From an uncultured Alphaproteobacteria bacterium (lineage in GTDB: Bacteria > Pseudomonadota > Alphaproteobacteria > Caulobacterales > Hyphomonadaceae): a stretch of DNA of 64,000 bases. The stretch is taken from NCBI GenBank assembly GCA_903831255.1, contig CAIKWZ010000023.1, positions 1 through 64,000 of the forward strand, in the 5' to 3' direction. A program made the translations under genes and the position numbers. Each line of letters opens with the position of its first letter. Position 1 is the stretch's first letter. This document shows, in pieces, positions 61,148 to 64,000 of the stretch. The notes under the pieces are model-generated. The model saw nothing but the letters and a program-made list of their open reading frames with translations. It made no database searches and was not told where the DNA came from.

Positions 61148-61975
61148 ATGGCTCTCAAGCATTACAACCCGACCTCTCCCGGCCGTCGTCAGCTCGTCCT
61201 GATCGACCGCTCTGGTTTGCACAAGGGTCGTCCGGTCAAGGCGCTTACCGAAGGCCTGACCTCCAAGGGCGGACGCAACAACCTGGGTCGCGTGACCGCC
61301 CGCCGTATCGGCGGCGGCGCAAAGAAGCTTTATCGCATCATCGACTTCAAGCGTCGGAAGTGGGACATCCCTGCGACGATCGAGCGTCTTGAGTACGATC
61401 CCAACCGGACGGCGTTCATCGCGCTGGTGACCTATGCCGACGGCGAGCAGTCCTACATCATCGCTCCGCAGCGCGTGGCGGTTGGCGATGTGGTGATCGC
61501 GGGTGAAGCGGTCGACATCAAGCCGGGCAACGCCCTTCCCCTTCGCAACATCCCTGTCGGGACCATCATTCACAACGTGGAGATGAAGCCTCTCAAGGGC
61601 GCTCAGATGGCGCGCTCCGCCGGAGCTTATGCGCAGCTGGTCGGTCGTGCGGACGGTTACGCTCAGATCAAGATGGGCTCCGGTGAAGTGCGCCTGGTGC
61701 CCGAGCAGTGCATGGCCACGATTGGCGCGGTGTCGAACCCCGACAACGCCAACGTGATCCTGGGCAAGGCCGGTCGCAAGCGCCACCTTGGCAAGCGCCC
61801 GTCCGTTCGCGGCGTCGCCATGAACCCGGTCGACCACCCTCACGGGGGCGGTGAGGGTAAGACCTCAGGCGGCCGTCATCCCGTCACCCCGTGGGGTAAG
61901 AAGACCCGCGGTCCCAAGACTCGCCGGAACAAGTCGACCGATCGCCTGATCGTTCGTCGTCGGCACAAGAAATAA
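61148..61975 (+). CDS. rplB: 50S ribosomal protein L2
   Basis: 275 residues; [20 protein letters not shown], and [16 protein letters not shown] with the conserved His needed for peptidyl transfer. Confidence 0.98.
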   Translation: MALKHYNPTSPGRRQLVLIDRSGLHKGRPVKALTEGLTSKGGRNNLGRVTARRIGGGAKKLYRIIDFKRRKWDIPATIERLEYDPNRTAFIALVTYADGEQSYIIAPQRVAVGDVVIAGEAVDIKPGNALPLRNIPVGTIIHNVEMKPLKGAQMARSAGAYAQLVGRADGYAQIKMGSGEVRLVPEQCMATIGAVSNPDNANVILGKAGRKRHLGKRPSVRGVAMNPVDHPHGGGEGKTSGGRHPVTPWGKKTRGPKTRRNKSTDRLIVRRRHKK

Positions 61976-61990
61976 CGGAGAGAGGAAGTT

Positions 61991-62269
61991 ATGTCGCGCT
62001 CCGTCTGGAAAGGCCCGTTCGTCGATGGCTATCTGCTCAAGAAGGCAGATGCCGCTACGGGGGCCGCTCGTCCGACGCCGATCAAGACCTGGTCGCGTCG
62101 CTCCACCGTTCTGCCCCAGTTCGTCGGGCTCACCTTCCAGGTTCACAACGGCAAGACCTTCGTGCCGGTCAATGTGAGCGAAGAGATGGTGGGTCACAAG
62201 CTGGGCGAATTCGCTCCCACGCGGACCTACTACGGTCACGGCGCGGACAAGAAAGTGAAGAGGAAGTAA
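61991..62269 (+). CDS. rpsS: 30S ribosomal protein S19
   Basis: 92 residues; [20 protein letters not shown] and the C-terminal [19 protein letters not shown]. It binds the 16S rRNA head with S13. GAGAGGAAG precedes the ATG. Confidence 0.97.
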   Translation: MSRSVWKGPFVDGYLLKKADAATGAARPTPIKTWSRRSTVLPQFVGLTFQVHNGKTFVPVNVSEEMVGHKLGEFAPTRTYYGHGADKKVKRK

Positions 62270-62270
62270 G

Positions 62271-62669
62271 ATGGGCAAGCCCAAGGCTCCTCCGAAGCAG
62301 GCCTCCAATGAATCGCGCGCGGTTCTGAAGATGGCTCGCATCAGCCCTCAGAAGCTGAACCTGCTGGCTCAGCTCATCCGCGGCCATAAGGTCGAAAAGG
62401 CGATGGCTGAACTCGAGTTTTCGCGCAAGCGTGCGGCGGCTGATGTTCTCAAGCTGCTCAAGTCTGCCGTCGCCAATGCGGACAACAACCACGGTCTCGA
62501 CATCGACAGTCTGGTCGTCGCTGAGGCCCATGTGGGCAAGAACCTCGTGATGAAGCGGATGCATGCCCGGGCGCGCGGACGCGGCGCTCGCATTGAAAAG
62601 CCCTTCTCGCAGATCACCATCGTCCTTCGCGACACCTCCGTGGTGGCGCAAACGTCCGAGGCCGCATAA
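62271..62669 (+). CDS. rplV: 50S ribosomal protein L22
   Basis: 132 residues; [20 protein letters not shown] and the tunnel-lining loop [17 protein letters not shown]. It overlaps rpsC by one base. Confidence 0.97.
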   Translation: MGKPKAPPKQASNESRAVLKMARISPQKLNLLAQLIRGHKVEKAMAELEFSRKRAAADVLKLLKSAVANADNNHGLDIDSLVVAEAHVGKNLVMKRMHARARGRGARIEKPFSQITIVLRDTSVVAQTSEAA

Positions 62670-63379
62670 TGGGTCAGAAGATCAATCCCGTTGGTTTCCG
62701 CCTCGGCGTGAACCGCACCGCCGACAGCCGCTGGTTTGCTGACAGCGCTGACTACGGTCGTCTCCTTCATGAAGACATCAAGATCCGGAAGTACATCAAG
62801 GAACGCCTGAAACAGTCTGGCGTGTCGCGCGTCATCATTGAGCGTCCGCACCGCAAGTGCCGCGTCACCGTTCACACCGCTCGTCCTGGAATGGTCATCG
62901 GCAAGAAGGGCGCGGACATCGAGACGCTGCGCAAGGACCTCTCCAAGCTGGTCTCCGACGAGGTGTTCGTGAACCTCGTGGAGGTTCGCAAGCCGGAGAT
63001 CGATGCAGGTCTTGTGGCTGAAGACGTCGCCCGTCAGCTCGAGCGTCGGGTCTCATTCCGCCGCGCTATGAAGCGGGCGATGCAGACCACGATGAGAATG
63101 GGCGCTCAGGGCATCCGTCTGACTGTCGCCGGTCGACTGGGCGGCGCCGAGATCGCGCGGACCGAATGGTACCGCGAAGGTCGCGTCCCGCTTCACACGC
63201 TTCGCGCCGATATCGATTACGGTACGGCTGAGGCCACCACCACCTACGGCATCATCGGCATCAAGTGCTGGATCTTCAAAGGCGAGATCATGGAGCACGA
63301 TCCGATGGCGCTTGACCGCAAGCATGAGGCAGCCGGCGACAGCCGTCCGCGTCAGGCTCGCCAGGCCGCCAACGGTTAA
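62669..63379 (+). CDS. rpsC: 30S ribosomal protein S3
   Basis: 236 residues; [16 protein letters not shown], a KH domain ([19 protein letters not shown]) and C-terminal [31 protein letters not shown]. It lines the mRNA entry channel. Confidence 0.98.
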   Translation: MGQKINPVGFRLGVNRTADSRWFADSADYGRLLHEDIKIRKYIKERLKQSGVSRVIIERPHRKCRVTVHTARPGMVIGKKGADIETLRKDLSKLVSDEVFVNLVEVRKPEIDAGLVAEDVARQLERRVSFRRAMKRAMQTTMRMGAQGIRLTVAGRLGGAEIARTEWYREGRVPLHTLRADIDYGTAEATTTYGIIGIKCWIFKGEIMEHDPMALDRKHEAAGDSRPRQARQAANG

Positions 63380-63397
63380 GTTTGAGGATCCAGGTCG

Positions 63398-63814
63398 ATG
63401 CTGCAACCCAAACGGACCAAGTTCCGCAAGGCCTTCAAAGGGCGCATCAAAGGCGCCGCGAAGGCCGGATTCTCTCTGTCCTTCGGCTCCTACGGGCTGA
63501 AGGCTCTCGAGCCTGAGCGCGTCACGGCGCGTCAGATCGAAGCCTCACGTCGTGCGATCACGCGCGAGATGAAGCGCGTCGGGAAGGTGTGGATCCGCGT
63601 ATTCCCCGATGTTCCCGTTTCCAAGAAGCCCAATGAAGTGCGAATGGGTTCGGGCAAGGGCGCTCCCGAATTCTGGGCGTGCCGTGTGAAGCCGGGCCGC
63701 ATCATGTTCGAGATTGACGGCGTTCCGGATGCGGTCGCCCGTGAGGCGCTGCGTCTCGGCGCGGCCAAGCTTCCGATCAAGACGAAAATCGTCTCGCGCG
63801 TGGGAGGCGTCTGA
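63398..63814 (+). CDS. rplP: 50S ribosomal protein L16
   Basis: 138 residues; [39 protein letters not shown] and [18 protein letters not shown]. It contacts tRNA at the A site. Overlaps rpmC by one base. Confidence 0.98.
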   Translation: MLQPKRTKFRKAFKGRIKGAAKAGFSLSFGSYGLKALEPERVTARQIEASRRAITREMKRVGKVWIRVFPDVPVSKKPNEVRMGSGKGAPEFWACRVKPGRIMFEIDGVPDAVAREALRLGAAKLPIKTKIVSRVGGV

Positions 63815-64000
63815 TGGCCGGCATGAAGATTGAAGATATCCGTTTGAAGACGGTCGACCAGCTCAGGGACGATCTGGCGCGCCTGAAGAAGGAGCAGTTC
63901 AACCTGCGCTTCCAGAAGGCCACGGGTCAGCTTGAGAAGACCTCCCGCGTTCGCCAGGTGCGTCGCGACATCGCCAGGATCGAGACGATCCTTTCTGAAA
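63814..64000 (+). CDS. rpmC: 50S ribosomal protein L29, cut by right edge
   Basis: The first 62 codons are present ([19 protein letters not shown], then [19 protein letters not shown], the L29 signature). GGGAGG precedes the ATG. Only the last few residues are missing, as L29 is usually 63-70 residues. It continues the S10 operon, which would next be expected to encode S17. Confidence 0.95.
   Translation, partial: MAGMKIEDIRLKTVDQLRDDLARLKKEQFNLRFQKATGQLEKTSRVRQVRRDIARIETILSE

Overview
The window reads as a GC-rich alphaproteobacterial chromosome from the Caulobacterales/Parvularculales side of the class. The evidence is a PopZ-type polar organiser gene in the order isoaspartyl-methyltransferase-like / tolC / popZ / valS, CtrA-like TTAA-N7-TTAA boxes, Caulobacter-style promoters (TTGACGC / N10-14 / GCTANAWC-like), a TonB-dependent receptor, and the alphaproteobacterial run dgt / SPOR / nagZ / scpAB / tatABC / serS / surE / pcm / nlpD. 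The genus cannot be fixed from the sequence alone.

Positions 1-10.9 kb are accessory metabolism. A GH20 beta-N-acetylhexosaminidase is cut by the left edge. It is followed by a TonB-dependent receptor, two exported alpha/beta hydrolases, a zinc-independent MDR oxidoreductase, a DUF2007 protein, an acyl-CoA-ligase-like enzyme and an exported serine hydrolase of the beta-lactamase fold. Positions 11.0-13.3 kb hold a small foreign-looking segment with a two-gene AbiEi/AbiEii toxin-antitoxin pair, downstream of the 3' end of tRNA-Asn. A gap between tRNA-Asn and tRNA-Cys holds an exact CtrA box and a terminator facing tRNA-Asn, which could bound a small RNA.

Positions 14-28 kb run through a degenerate PIMT-like protein, TolC, PopZ, ValS, IlvD, KatG (with a perfect Fur-superfamily-like palindrome inside its promoter), DUF3137 and UPF0114 proteins, exonuclease III, a nitroreductase and ErpA.

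From 28.1 kb to the right edge almost everything is on the + strand. First comes the envelope and chromosome block: dgt, a SPOR division protein, nagZ, scpA, scpB, tatA, tatB, tatC, serS, surE, pcm, an nlpD-like amidase activator, yajC and secD. It runs straight into the transcription/translation block: secE, nusG, rplK, rplA, rplJ, rplL, rpoB, rpoC, rpsL, rpsG, fusA, tuf, then the S10 operon (rpsJ, rplC, rplD, rplW, rplB, rpsS, rplV, rpsC, rplP, rpmC), cut off at 64000. Overlapping stop/start codons tie many of these into operons.

The most noteworthy points are the tRNA-linked AbiE pair with its promoter and palindrome, three CtrA-like boxes (tRNA gap, popZ, SPOR gene), the operator in the katG promoter, a roughly 40-residue insertion in SerS, the lack of secF after secD and of argS after dgt, and a LytM domain that has lost its zinc ligands. 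No clearly new multigene system was found. No CRISPR array, insertion sequence or prophage was seen.
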